A stretch of DNA of 64,000 nucleotides from Pseudooctadecabacter sp. (GTDB lineage: Bacteria > Pseudomonadota > Alphaproteobacteria > Rhodobacterales > Rhodobacteraceae): NCBI RefSeq assembly GCF_020627745.1, contig NZ_JAHDGE010000001.1, positions 32,163 to 96,162 of the forward strand, read 5' to 3'. Below the pieces are notes generated by a model that was not told the DNA's origin, did not search any database, and worked only from the letters and a program-made list of their open reading frames with translations. The translations under genes and the position numbers were made by a program. Within the stretch, counting starts at the first letter, position 1, and each line of letters opens with the position of its first letter. This document shows positions 46,001 through 54,503 of the stretch, one piece after another.

Positions 46001-47217
46001 TATCCCCTCCTCTCAAAATCAATGCGCGGGTCGATGAGGACGTAGGTGATGTCCGTGATGATCCCCACGATCAGCCCCATCAACGAGAAGGCAAACAGCG
46101 TGCCGAACATGACCGGATAGTCGCGCTGCAACGTGGCCTCAAACCCCAAACGGCCAAGACCGTCGAGCGAGAACAGCGTCTCGATAATCAGCGATCCGCC
46201 GAAGAACACACCGATGAACAGCGCCGGAAAGCCGGAGATCACGATCAGCATCGCGTTGCGGAACACATGGCCGTACATCACGCGGGATTCAGACAGGCCC
46301 TTGGCCTTGGCGGTGATCACATATTGCTTTTTGATCTCGTCGAGAAAGCTGTTCTTGGTCAGCAGGGTCAACGTCGCAAAGGCGGAGATGGTCGAGGCCA
46401 GAACCGGCAGCGCAATGTGATGGAAATAATCAACGATCTTGCCCCATGTGCTGAACTCCTCCCAGTCGGGTGAGGTCAGGCCGCGCAGCGGGAACAGCCG
46501 CGCGCAGGTGGGGTTGATGTCATAGAAGAACCGCGCGTTGTCGCGCAGCCAGTCCGAAATTCCGAACGGGAAGCGGAAACAGTTGTTTGATGCAAAAAGC
46601 ACGATCAACAAGATCGCGAACAAAAAGCCGGGGATCGCATAGCCCACGATGATCGCACCGGATGTCCACGTGTCAAAGGACGACCCATCGCGCACCGCCT
46701 TGCGGATGCCCAAGGGGATCGAGACGAGGTAGGCGATCAACGTCGACCACAGGCCCAACGTCACCGACACAGGCATCTTTTCCAACACCAAATCAACAAC
46801 GGATACGGACCGGAAATAGCTTTCGCCAAAGTCGAACCGGACATAATCCCACATCATCAGGAAGAACCGTTCAAATGCGGGGATCGGCACGGCGGAACAC
46901 GCCTCTTCGCCCAGATCGGGCTCCCCCTCATATCCGGCGTCACAGACCACGCGGGCGAAGTTAAATTCGACCTGCAACTGATCCAGAAATTCCTGCGGCA
47001 ACCCCCGTGCGCCAACACTGTCGTTGCCGCTGTCATCCACCAATTCCGACCCGCCGCCGGAAATGCCTTCGAAGACGTCGCCGCCCCCTTCCATCTGGGC
47101 GATGATCTGGTCAATCGGGCCGCCGGGCACAAACTGTGTCAGCGCGAAATTGACAATCATGATCCCCAGCAACGTGGGGATCACCAGCAGCAATCGTTTG
47201 AGGATATACGCGCCCAT
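46000..47217 (-). CDS. yejB: Peptide ABC transporter permease, YejB type
   Basis: A 405-residue DppB/OppB-family permease; helix 1 at residues 8-28 is followed by a large periplasmic loop (about 30-130) with two cysteines. The transport signature is [21 protein letters not shown]. It forms the channel with YejE. Both the long loop and the second insertion (about 235-280, with Cys, Asn and Arg) make it somewhat longer than the enteric protein. It overlaps yejE by one base and starts 45 bases after yejA. Confidence 0.92.
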   Translation of the reverse strand: MGAYILKRLLLVIPTLLGIMIVNFALTQFVPGGPIDQIIAQMEGGGDVFEGISGGGSELVDDSGNDSVGARGLPQEFLDQLQVEFNFARVVCDAGYEGEPDLGEEACSAVPIPAFERFFLMMWDYVRFDFGESYFRSVSVVDLVLEKMPVSVTLGLWSTLIAYLVSIPLGIRKAVRDGSSFDTWTSGAIIVGYAIPGFLFAILLIVLFASNNCFRFPFGISDWLRDNARFFYDINPTCARLFPLRGLTSPDWEEFSTWGKIVDYFHHIALPVLASTISAFATLTLLTKNSFLDEIKKQYVITAKAKGLSESRVMYGHVFRNAMLIVISGFPALFIGVFFGGSLIIETLFSLDGLGRLGFEATLQRDYPVMFGTLFAFSLMGLIVGIITDITYVLIDPRIDFERRG

Positions 47218-47261
47218 TCAGCCTGTGCCTTTACCGGTCATCTTATGGCCCACCAAATCGC

Positions 47262-49181
47262 CTAAAGCGCGCCTTCGGCTTCCAACTGCTGGGCCTTTTC
47301 GGCGTTATACCACCAGAATGACAGGTTCCCCAGCGAATAAGGAGGCAACGGATCGGGGTATTCGAACATGTCGTAGTAGGCGACCGTGTGCGAAGATTTG
47401 TACCACTGCGGCACCCAGAATCCTTTGGCACGCAACGCGCGATCAAGGGCATTTGTGGACACCTGCATCTCTTCAAGACTTTCGGCACCGATCACGGCGG
47501 TCAACAGACGGTCAATCGCCTCGTCCTCAAGTCCCATCAGATTGCGGGAACTGTCCGCCGCAGTTTCGGACCCGAACCATTGGCGCATACCTACGCCGGG
47601 TTCAAACCCTTGCGTCATCGTGTGGTTGATGAATTCGAAATCGACCGGCGCTTGCAGACGATCCACGTATTGCGCGTAATCGACCCGGTTCAGCGAGGCA
47701 TCGACCCCAAGGCGCTGCAGGCTTTCGATATAGGGGTTCACGATACGATCAAAGGCTGGCGAAATCTGCAAGAATTCGACTGTCAAAAGTTCTCCGTCCT
47801 TGCGACGCATCCCGTCATCGCCGGCCATCCAGCCGGCCTCATCCAGCAAATCGGATGCGCGACGCAGGTTGGCGCGGTCCGTAGGGCGGCGCGGGTCGGA
47901 TGTCGGCGGCAAAATCGCCTCGCTCGTCAGGATGGACGCATCCAGCAGACCTTCGTCGACGAGGGGCTGAAGCAAAGCGATCTCACCCTCACTCGGAAGA
48001 CCTTGCGCCTGCAGCTCGGTCCCCTGCCAGAAGGATTCGACGCGGTCGTAAAGACCGTAGAACAACGTCTCGTTGGACCATTCAAAGTTGAACATCAGCC
48101 GGATGGCTTCACGGACGCGCGGGTCCTGAAACTTTTCTTCACGCAGGTTGAAGATGAAGGCCTGGGCCGATCCGATTGTGCCGTCGGGCAATTCTTCAAC
48201 CGTCACCCAGCCATTCTCGACAGCGGGAAAATCGTAGCCCGTGGCCCATTGCAGGGACGAGTTTTCGTTGCGGAACGTATATTCGCCCGCCTTGAACGCC
48301 TCGAACGCAGCCGCGCCATCGGTGAAGTATTCATAGCGGATCGTATCGAAATTCGCCTGTCCGATGTTCAGCGGATGCTCCGCCCCCCACCAGTCGGGGT
48401 CACGTTCATAGATGACCTGCCGGTTGGTGTCGAAGCTGCCCAGCACATAAGCCCCGGTGCCGAGAAACGGCACGTCCGTGCTTTCGTCCAGACGGGCGCC
48501 GGTTTCTTCGAACCATGCCTTTGAAAACGCGCGCGTGCCGCCCGCAAAGCCGATCACGTCGCGGCGCGGAGCCTCTTCGGTGAAGTTGAATTTGATCCGG
48601 TAAGTGTCGAGCAATTCAACACTGTCCACGAACCCCGAAACCACATTGCGGTATTCGGCGATGCCTTGCTCCATGATCAGATCATGGGTGAACAACAGGT
48701 CCTCAGCCGTCAGCGGCGTCCCGTCAGAGAACGTCACATCGTCGCGGATGTTAAAGATCACCCAGTCGCGGCTTTCGGGGTATTCGATGGTCGTGCACAG
48801 GTAGCAATACGTTCCGTAAGGATCGTCGGCCGTTGCGGTCATGATGCTTTCGTACAAGACAGTGGTGCCGGCGGCCGCCGCGCCTTCGCGGGCGAAGTTG
48901 TTGAATGTGTCAAACGTGCCACGCGCCCAAACGCTGATTTCACCCCCCTTGGGTGCATCAGGGTTCACATAGTCCAGATGGGCCATATCGGCCGGATATT
49001 TCAATTCGCCAAAATTGGTATAGCCGTGGCTTGTGATGACCTCTTCGTGGCTGTCCGCCCGCACAAGGGTTGCGGCACCTATGGCCAGAACGGACCCGGC
49101 GAGCAGCATCAGCAATTTCGACGAATGCGCCGTTTTCGATGCGGCAACGGTTTTGGCAGTCTGACGGGATTTCACGGGCAT
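47262..49181 (-). CDS. yejA: Peptide ABC transporter substrate-binding protein, YejA type
   Basis: A 639-residue family 5 periplasmic binding protein for oligopeptides. After an unusually basic N-terminus of about 20 residues comes a hydrophobic signal segment (LLMLLAGSVLAIGAATL) and mature start near ADSHE. ATG 49181 follows AGGAG by 8 bases; a frame to 49376 would run through the upstream cytochrome terminator. It leads the yejABEF operon. Confidence 0.92.
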   Translation of the reverse strand: MPVKSRQTAKTVAASKTAHSSKLLMLLAGSVLAIGAATLVRADSHEEVITSHGYTNFGELKYPADMAHLDYVNPDAPKGGEISVWARGTFDTFNNFAREGAAAAGTTVLYESIMTATADDPYGTYCYLCTTIEYPESRDWVIFNIRDDVTFSDGTPLTAEDLLFTHDLIMEQGIAEYRNVVSGFVDSVELLDTYRIKFNFTEEAPRRDVIGFAGGTRAFSKAWFEETGARLDESTDVPFLGTGAYVLGSFDTNRQVIYERDPDWWGAEHPLNIGQANFDTIRYEYFTDGAAAFEAFKAGEYTFRNENSSLQWATGYDFPAVENGWVTVEELPDGTIGSAQAFIFNLREEKFQDPRVREAIRLMFNFEWSNETLFYGLYDRVESFWQGTELQAQGLPSEGEIALLQPLVDEGLLDASILTSEAILPPTSDPRRPTDRANLRRASDLLDEAGWMAGDDGMRRKDGELLTVEFLQISPAFDRIVNPYIESLQRLGVDASLNRVDYAQYVDRLQAPVDFEFINHTMTQGFEPGVGMRQWFGSETAADSSRNLMGLEDEAIDRLLTAVIGAESLEEMQVSTNALDRALRAKGFWVPQWYKSSHTVAYYDMFEYPDPLPPYSLGNLSFWWYNAEKAQQLEAEGAL

Positions 49182-49291
49182 AGGGGCACTCCTGTTCAGG
49201 CGGGATTTATCCATATGTGAAGCTAAATCGCGGATTGTCGAACATTCAAGTTGAGATTGCGTGACTTCGCCGTGATCTAGGACCTTTTCCC

Positions 49292-49320
49292 AAAAAGAAA
49301 GCCGCCCCCGAAGGAGCGGC
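49292..49320 (-). terminator. Rho-independent terminator after the cycM-type gene
   Basis: On the reverse strand an 8-pair stem (GCCGCUCC/GGGGCGGC with one G-U) encloses a TTCG tetraloop and is followed by TTTCTTTTT. It ends the cytochrome transcript before yejA. Confidence 0.92.
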
Positions 49321-49347
49321 CCCAAAACCTGTCGTCCAGCGTGTGAC

Positions 49348-49872
49348 CTAGTCGTCAAGGCTGTCGAGGTATGCAATCAGATTTGCACGATCCTCGATCC
49401 GGCGCATACCGTTATAGCCCATTGCGGTGCCGGGCGCGTAACCTTTCGGGTTTTCAAGAAAGGCGTTCAGTTCTTCCGCCGTCCAGACATCATTCACAGC
49501 AATAAGATTGCCGGAATATCCATATCCATCGACCGCAGCAACATCACGGCCGACAACACCGTAAAGATGCGGGCCAACGCCGTTCACGCCCTCTTCCAAT
49601 GCGTGGCAGGCTGAACAGGCGCGCCACTGGCCTTCACCGTCAGCGGCACTTGCTGCCGCGTAAACTTCAGCGAACGCAGGCCCTTCTTCGACGTCACCGC
49701 CCGCATCTTCAGCCGAGGCCACTTCGATGGTGTAGCCCGCCACATGGTCATCGCCATGGCCGTGCCCACCAGAGTGATACACCGTCTCGGCGACCCAGCC
49801 GCCAAGCAAAAAGACCAGCAACGTGCCGCACACGCCGCCCAGAACTTTGGTCATTGTCATTGTGTCGAACAT
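49348..49872 (-). CDS. cycM: Membrane-anchored cytochrome c (CycM/c552 type)
   Basis: A 174-residue class I cytochrome c tethered by an uncleaved N-terminal helix (residues 8-29), with a His/Gly/Asp-rich linker and a haem domain. The haem-binding motif is C86-S-A-C-H90, and a Met ligand is in GTAMGYNGM. It would shuttle electrons from the bc1 complex to cytochrome oxidase. ATG 49872 (MFDTMT) resembles the family start; ATG 49884 four codons upstream with AGGAAG close by is the alternative. It follows the divergent pheA region and is monocistronic. Confidence 0.92.
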   Translation of the reverse strand: MFDTMTMTKVLGGVCGTLLVFLLGGWVAETVYHSGGHGHGDDHVAGYTIEVASAEDAGGDVEEGPAFAEVYAAASAADGEGQWRACSACHALEEGVNGVGPHLYGVVGRDVAAVDGYGYSGNLIAVNDVWTAEELNAFLENPKGYAPGTAMGYNGMRRIEDRANLIAYLDSLDD

Positions 49873-50003
49873 GTCGCGTTCCATTTTCTTCCTGATTCAA
49901 GCGCCATGTATCCGCTTCCCCCGCCAATGATCAAGGTGTAGCACCGCGACGAAATGCCCATTTTTCGTAAACCACGACGAATGTGGGGCTCCGGGGGGAT
50001 AAA

Positions 50004-50861
50004 ATGTCGAAACAGATCGCATTTCAGGGGGAACCAGGCGCATATGGCCATCAGGCCTGTGTTGAAGCGCGGCCTGATTATGATCCGCTTCCCTGCCCCA
50101 CGTTCGAGGCCGCGATTGATGCTGTCCGGACAGGCGAGGCCGAACTGGGCATGATCGCCGTTGAAAATTCCACTTATGGTCGCGTAGGTGATGTGCATAC
50201 GCTGCTACCGGGCAGCGGGCTGCATATCGTGGACGAAGCTTTTGTCCGGGTTCACATCAACCTTCTGGGCAAACCCGGCGCACAGCTGGGCGACATCAGG
50301 ACCGCAAGCGGTCATGTGGTGATCCTCCCTCAGTGCGGCAAATTCCTGCGCGCCAACGGAATCGCGCCGCAGGTCAGCCCCGACAATGCACGTGCGGCCA
50401 TGGACGTTGCCGAAGGCGACGACATGACCGCAGGCGCGCTTGCGTCTGAGATGGCGGCCGAGATTTATGGCCTGAACGTCATCGCCCGCCACATCGAAGA
50501 CCATGACCGCAACACGACACGCTTTTTGATCATGGCGCGCGAACCTGATTTCAAACGGCGTGGCAAACACGGCATGGTCACCAGTTTCGTGTTCCGCGTC
50601 CGCAACATTCCGGCCGCCTTGTACAAAGCCATGGGCGGGTTTGCCACCAATGGCGTCAATATGACCAAACTGGAAAGTTACATGGTCGGCGGCCAGTTCA
50701 CTGCAACGCAATTCTACGCCGAGGTCGAAGGCCACCCCGATGACCGCAACGTCAAACTGGCCATGGATGAACTCGATTATTTTACCGATCACATCCGCCT
50801 GATGGGGGTCTTTCCTGCAGCTCCACGTCGGTTGGAAAAGGCGGACCCTCAGGCGCGGTAG
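50004..50861 (+). CDS. pheA: Prephenate dehydratase
   Basis: Converts prephenate to phenylpyruvate in phenylalanine synthesis. The 285-residue protein has the type 3 periplasmic-like fold: IAFQGEPGAYGHQA at the start, IAVENSTYGRVGDVHTLL, and NTTRFLIM with the catalytic Thr-Arg-Phe. A C-terminal ACT domain (about 200-275: SFVFRVRNIPAALYKAMGGFATNGVNMTKLES region) provides Phe feedback. No chorismate mutase domain is present. The start ATG 50004 is preceded by GGGGGGA. The end overlaps the convergent SRPBCC gene by 13 bases. Confidence 0.95.
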   Translation: MSKQIAFQGEPGAYGHQACVEARPDYDPLPCPTFEAAIDAVRTGEAELGMIAVENSTYGRVGDVHTLLPGSGLHIVDEAFVRVHINLLGKPGAQLGDIRTASGHVVILPQCGKFLRANGIAPQVSPDNARAAMDVAEGDDMTAGALASEMAAEIYGLNVIARHIEDHDRNTTRFLIMAREPDFKRRGKHGMVTSFVFRVRNIPAALYKAMGGFATNGVNMTKLESYMVGGQFTATQFYAEVEGHPDDRNVKLAMDELDYFTDHIRLMGVFPAAPRRLEKADPQAR

Positions 50862-51310
50862 CGTTTCTCGACGTCTTCGGCAAAGGTCCCGACAGCTGCC
50901 GAAAACCGGCCCTGCGTTTTCTGGCGCGCAAATTTCAAGGACTGGAACAGCAGCTTGGCTGGGATTGATTTCGCGACAGCCTCAAACCGGACGTTCAAAC
51001 GGGTGCGTGCGCGCGACAACGCCACCAATTCCACGTGCAGCACCCCGTCGGCATTCTTGGATGTCATCGTGATATCCATTCCGTGGGGGCGATCTGCCTT
51101 CGTGACGTGGCCTGTAATTTTGCGTTCGACACCGCGCATCAGAAATTTGACACGCCACTTCGCGCCAAGGCCATCTGTATCGCCCTGCTCCAGCCGCTCA
51201 ACATCGGCACCGCGCCGCATGACGGAGCGTTCGAAAGTCGCAAAATCGGTCACCTGATCAAAAACAAAGTCAATCGGGGCTTCGATGTCTTCACGCGTCG
51301 TCAATTCCAT
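50849..51310 (-). CDS. SRPBCC/CoxG-like superfamily protein
   Basis: A 153-residue helix-grip (START-like) protein with the opening TREDIEAPIDFVFDQVTDFATFE typical of polyketide-cyclase/CoxG-like lipid-binding proteins. It lacks a signal peptide. Ligand and role are unknown. The gene overlaps the 3' end of pheA on the opposite strand by 13 bases and is 51 bases from nudC, with which it may be cotranscribed. Confidence 0.82.
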   Translation of the reverse strand: MELTTREDIEAPIDFVFDQVTDFATFERSVMRRGADVERLEQGDTDGLGAKWRVKFLMRGVERKITGHVTKADRPHGMDITMTSKNADGVLHVELVALSRARTRLNVRFEAVAKSIPAKLLFQSLKFARQKTQGRFSAAVGTFAEDVEKRYRA

Positions 51311-51361
51311 ATGTCTTTGCCTATCGTCCGGCTTTTCCAGCCTGTTCTACTGCCTAGACCG

Positions 51362-52315
51362 TTAATCTAGCGTGTCCGCCAACCAATTCTCTAGCAGAAA
51401 ATGCGCGATGGCCCCTTTTCGGGCCGGTTTGATCGTCGGGTGTTGTCCCTGCGCCGCTTTGGCCATGTCGTCGCGGCTGACCCAGATCGCGTCTTCCAAC
51501 TCAACTGGGTCTAGGGTGATGGTGGTCGATGTCGCCTCCCCCCGGCAGCCTATCATCAAGGACGATGGAAAGGCCCAGGGCTGGCTTGCCAGATAGCTCA
51601 CTGACCCTACACGAACACCTGCTTCTTCGAACACCTCCCGGCGGACGGCGGCCTCGATCGTTTCACCGGGTTCGACAAACCCTGCAAGCAGGGAATACAT
51701 CCCCTCCGGCCAACCGGGGGAGCGCCCAACCAGCACATCATCACCTGAGGTAATAAGCATTATCACCACCGGATCCGTGCGCGGAAAGTGCGAGGTTCCG
51801 CAGCCCGGACAGGACCGGCGCCAACCTGCATCGGCGGCTTCACTTTGCGCGCCGCAGGCCGAACAAAACCGGTGGCTTTGGTGCCATGCAATAACAGCCC
51901 GTGCAGTGGCGGCCAGTTCCGCGTCACGCGGCGTCAACCCCGTCATAATCGCGCGCAATTCGGCAAAAACAGCGTCGCCCGTGGCGGGGTGCTGCTGCAA
52001 GGTTGGATCCAGAAAGCTGCCCATCTGGTCCGCCTCCGGCAGGTCGGGGTCCCAACGGTCCAGCGACACCGCAAAGACCGGCCCCGCGTCATCCAGCCCC
52101 AAAAACAGCCGCACTTCACCCGCGTCCGCCATCACCGGATGGTCCAGCGGCACCCGCAACAGCGGCCCGCCATCCCCATCGGTCAACACCTTACCGCGCC
52201 AGATCACGATGCAGCGCGCCGCGACGTCCGCTGCCGTCGCCGCAATATCGCCCCGCAACTGCGCTGCACGATCAAGGCCGGAGCCCCCGAAGGTCACTGT
52301 CTCTGCATGTCTCAT
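51362..52315 (-). CDS. nudC: NAD+ diphosphatase / RNA deNADding enzyme NudC
   Basis: A 317-residue Nudix hydrolase cleaving NADH and NAD caps on RNA. It has the N-terminal NUDIX-like domain, a zinc ribbon CSACG...CPGCG (about 150-170), the Nudix box GFVEPGETIEAAVRREVFEEAGV and the NudC-specific SQPWAFPSSLM. The start ATG 52315 gives the expected N-terminus; a longer frame to 52456 extends antisense into the SRP RNA gene. Upstream (divergent) lies the SRP RNA. Confidence 0.93.
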   Translation of the reverse strand: MRHAETVTFGGSGLDRAAQLRGDIAATAADVAARCIVIWRGKVLTDGDGGPLLRVPLDHPVMADAGEVRLFLGLDDAGPVFAVSLDRWDPDLPEADQMGSFLDPTLQQHPATGDAVFAELRAIMTGLTPRDAELAATARAVIAWHQSHRFCSACGAQSEAADAGWRRSCPGCGTSHFPRTDPVVIMLITSGDDVLVGRSPGWPEGMYSLLAGFVEPGETIEAAVRREVFEEAGVRVGSVSYLASQPWAFPSSLMIGCRGEATSTTITLDPVELEDAIWVSRDDMAKAAQGQHPTIKPARKGAIAHFLLENWLADTLD

Positions 52316-52394
52316 ACCCGCCAAGTTGCACGGGATATGGCCACGCACAAGACCACCCCTTGCATGGTGCTGCCAGCATTCGTATATGACCCAT

Positions 52395-52488
52395 GAGGGG
52401 TTGGCGCGGGCAAGTGCCTCGCCAACCTGGTCAGGTCCGGAAGGAAGCAGCCACAACGAGCCCCACTTGGGTCGATGTCCAACCTCTC
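52395..52488 (+). ncRNA. ffs: Signal recognition particle RNA (4.5S-like)
   Basis: The conserved apical SRP domain is present: GGTCAGGTCCGGAAGGAAGC at 52429-52448, followed by AGCC, with the GGAA tetraloop and the internal loops that bind Ffh. Terminal bases GAGGGGTTGG (52395-52404) and CCAACCTCTC (52479-52488) pair along ten positions (one G-U), defining a hairpin of about 94 bases. It would pair with Ffh for cotranslational membrane targeting. An in-frame ATG of the rsgA frame lies inside it (52475). No clear T-tract terminator follows. Confidence 0.92.
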
Positions 52489-52558
52489 ACCCATGTTGCT
52501 TTTGGCGCAGCAGAAGCCTTGGCTTTCGCCGACGACAAAAGAACGCTATCTCCTCCAC

Positions 52559-53581
52559 ATGACCCAAACCCTCACCACCCTCGGCTGGTCCGATCATTTT
52601 GCCCGTCAGGTCACGCTGGAGGACACCCAGCGTCCCATGCGGATCACCGCCGTGCACCGGTCCCGTTTGGACGGGCTGACAGCGAATGGCACAACGTCGC
52701 TGTCCCCCACGGTTGAGGCGGGGCGCTATGCCGTGGGCGATTGGGTCATCGCCACCGGTGCCTCCGCATCCGAGCCGTTGGAGCGTACAACGGAAATCAC
52801 CCGCCGTGCCGCAGGCGAGGAATCAAAACCCCAGCTGATCGCGGCCAACGTCGACACCCTTGGCATCGTCACCAGCTGTAACGCCGATTTCAACGTGGCC
52901 CGTCTGGAACGGTATCTGGCCATGTGTGCGGCATCCGGTTGTTTGCCGCTGGTCATCCTGACCAAAGCCGATCTGACCGACGATGTGTCGAACTACATCA
53001 AACAGGCCGAACGTCTGTCGCCGGTGCTGACGGCCATCGCGATCAACGCCAAAGATGACGACGACGTGGCGCGCCTTGGGCCGTGGTGCGACAAGGGCCA
53101 GACGCTGGCCTTGGTGGGATCATCGGGCGTGGGCAAAACCACGATCCAGAACCGCCTGACAGGCCAGATTGATGCCACCCAGGACATCCGCGAAGATGAC
53201 GCAAAGGGCCGCCACACCACCACCAACCGAAACCTGCGCGCCACCACCGCAGGCGGCTGGCTGATCGACACACCGGGCATGCGCGAATTGCGTCTGGTGG
53301 ACGCCGAAGACGGTGTCGATGAGGTTTTTGCCGACATCACAGACCTTGCCGCGCAGTGCAAATTCAACGACTGCGCCCATCAAACCGAACCCGGCTGCAA
53401 AGTGCGCGCCGCGATTGAGGCCGGTGATCTGGACGCCGACAGACTGGAACGCTGGCGCAAGCTGGAACGCGAAAACCGGTTCAACACCGCGACCGTGGGC
53501 GAAAACCGCGGCCACCTGAAACGTTTGCAAAAAATGTACAACGAAGGCAAGGAGCGCGGGGCGGCCAAGCGGCGCACGTGA
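52559..53581 (+). CDS. rsgA: Ribosome biogenesis GTPase RsgA
   Basis: Circularly permuted GTPase that checks 30S maturation. The 340-residue protein has an N-terminal OB fold (about 30-105), G4 LTKAD, G1 GSSGVGKTT, G3 DTPGM and a C-terminal zinc domain with CKFNDCAHQTEPGC. The order G4-G1-G3 is diagnostic. I start at ATG 52559; an ATG at 52475 adds 28 residues but lies inside the SRP RNA. No strong ribosome site is visible, so initiation may be weak. Confidence 0.93.
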   Translation: MTQTLTTLGWSDHFARQVTLEDTQRPMRITAVHRSRLDGLTANGTTSLSPTVEAGRYAVGDWVIATGASASEPLERTTEITRRAAGEESKPQLIAANVDTLGIVTSCNADFNVARLERYLAMCAASGCLPLVILTKADLTDDVSNYIKQAERLSPVLTAIAINAKDDDDVARLGPWCDKGQTLALVGSSGVGKTTIQNRLTGQIDATQDIREDDAKGRHTTTNRNLRATTAGGWLIDTPGMRELRLVDAEDGVDEVFADITDLAAQCKFNDCAHQTEPGCKVRAAIEAGDLDADRLERWRKLERENRFNTATVGENRGHLKRLQKMYNEGKERGAAKRRT

Positions 53582-54061
53582 TCAGGCACTGGCCCATTCA
53601 TACTGTGCATCGCGTTCCACCGCACAAGGCCTGACGGCCCGCAGCCGCGCCAAGGCGGTATCCGGTCGTTCCCCCGCCTCGACCATCAGCCGCAGCGCGA
53701 TCATACCGGACCGCCCGCAGCCCCCGAAACAATGCACCAAAATTTTGCCGCCCCCTGCAAGAAGGGACTGGGCCTGCATGCCGACATCGACCCATTTTGC
53801 CTGTACCGCCTCATCAGGCGCACCAAAATCCTCAACCGGTAGATGGATCCAGTCTATATCGGCCATCGCAAGGTCATCCCCTAAATCGGACGCGCCCATC
53901 CGGTCCAGCTCTGCCCCTGTGGTCATGGTCAGGACCATGTCCGGCCCCCATTTCAAAACAGCCGAAAGGTCGGCCTCATAATTGCCGAAGCGGCCCGGAA
54001 TAGGTGACAGCGCCACCTGCCCTTGTGCCACATCCACCGCGAATATCCCGAACCCTGCCAT
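53582..54061 (-). CDS. Dual-specificity-type protein phosphatase
   Basis: A 159-residue cysteine phosphatase with the P-loop HCFGGCGRSG (HC-x5-R-S/T) and an upstream acidic segment HLPVEDFGAPDE that may provide the general-acid Asp. It resembles small bacterial DSP/PTP-like proteins; substrate unknown. ATG 54061 follows GAGGG; a longer frame to 54235 would overlap the divergent DUF202 gene. It ends right at the rsgA stop (adjacent bases). Confidence 0.85.
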   Translation of the reverse strand: MAGFGIFAVDVAQGQVALSPIPGRFGNYEADLSAVLKWGPDMVLTMTTGAELDRMGASDLGDDLAMADIDWIHLPVEDFGAPDEAVQAKWVDVGMQAQSLLAGGGKILVHCFGGCGRSGMIALRLMVEAGERPDTALARLRAVRPCAVERDAQYEWASA

Positions 54062-54105
54062 CAACGCGCCCTCGCTTTTGTCGCGGTCTCCGCTATATCT
54101 GGGCC

Positions 54106-54468
54106 ATGGGAAAATCAGAAGACCTTGCTGAAAACCGCACCGATTGGGCCGAAGACCGTACGTTGATGGCCAATGAACGCACCTTTGCCAGCTGGACAGG
54201 CGGCGGTATGGGCGCAATCGGTCTGGCGCTGGCATTCAAAGCTGTGTTCGGCGATTTCGACCCGCCCATCGTCGCGCGAGTGGTGGCCCAAATTCCGTTG
54301 ATCGCGGCGATTGTGCTGTTCTGGTCCGCCCGGCGCAAGGCATGTCATACGATTGCGCGCCTGAACGAACGCACGGTTGAGGCGGCATCAACCGTCACGC
54401 TGACCATTATCACCAGCCTGATGACGGCAACCGCCGTTGGCGCAGGGTTCATTCTTTGGTTTGTCTAG
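54106..54468 (+). CDS. DUF202-family small membrane protein
   Basis: A 120-residue protein with the DUF202 start: charged DWAEDRTLMANERTFASW followed by three hydrophobic helices (about 35-50, 57-75, 95-119). Function of the family is unknown. The gene is divergent from the phosphatase gene with only 44 bases between starts, so they share a compact control region. It ends 35 bases before dnaX. Confidence 0.83.
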   Translation: MGKSEDLAENRTDWAEDRTLMANERTFASWTGGGMGAIGLALAFKAVFGDFDPPIVARVVAQIPLIAAIVLFWSARRKACHTIARLNERTVEAASTVTLTIITSLMTATAVGAGFILWFV

Positions 54469-54503
54469 TGGACGCCCCGCAGACCCGCGCATAGTCTAGC
54501 GCA

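Noticed and set aside
52475-52558. Upstream ATG for rsgA
   Set aside because: It lies inside the SRP RNA hairpin; the OB-fold start fits ATG 52559.
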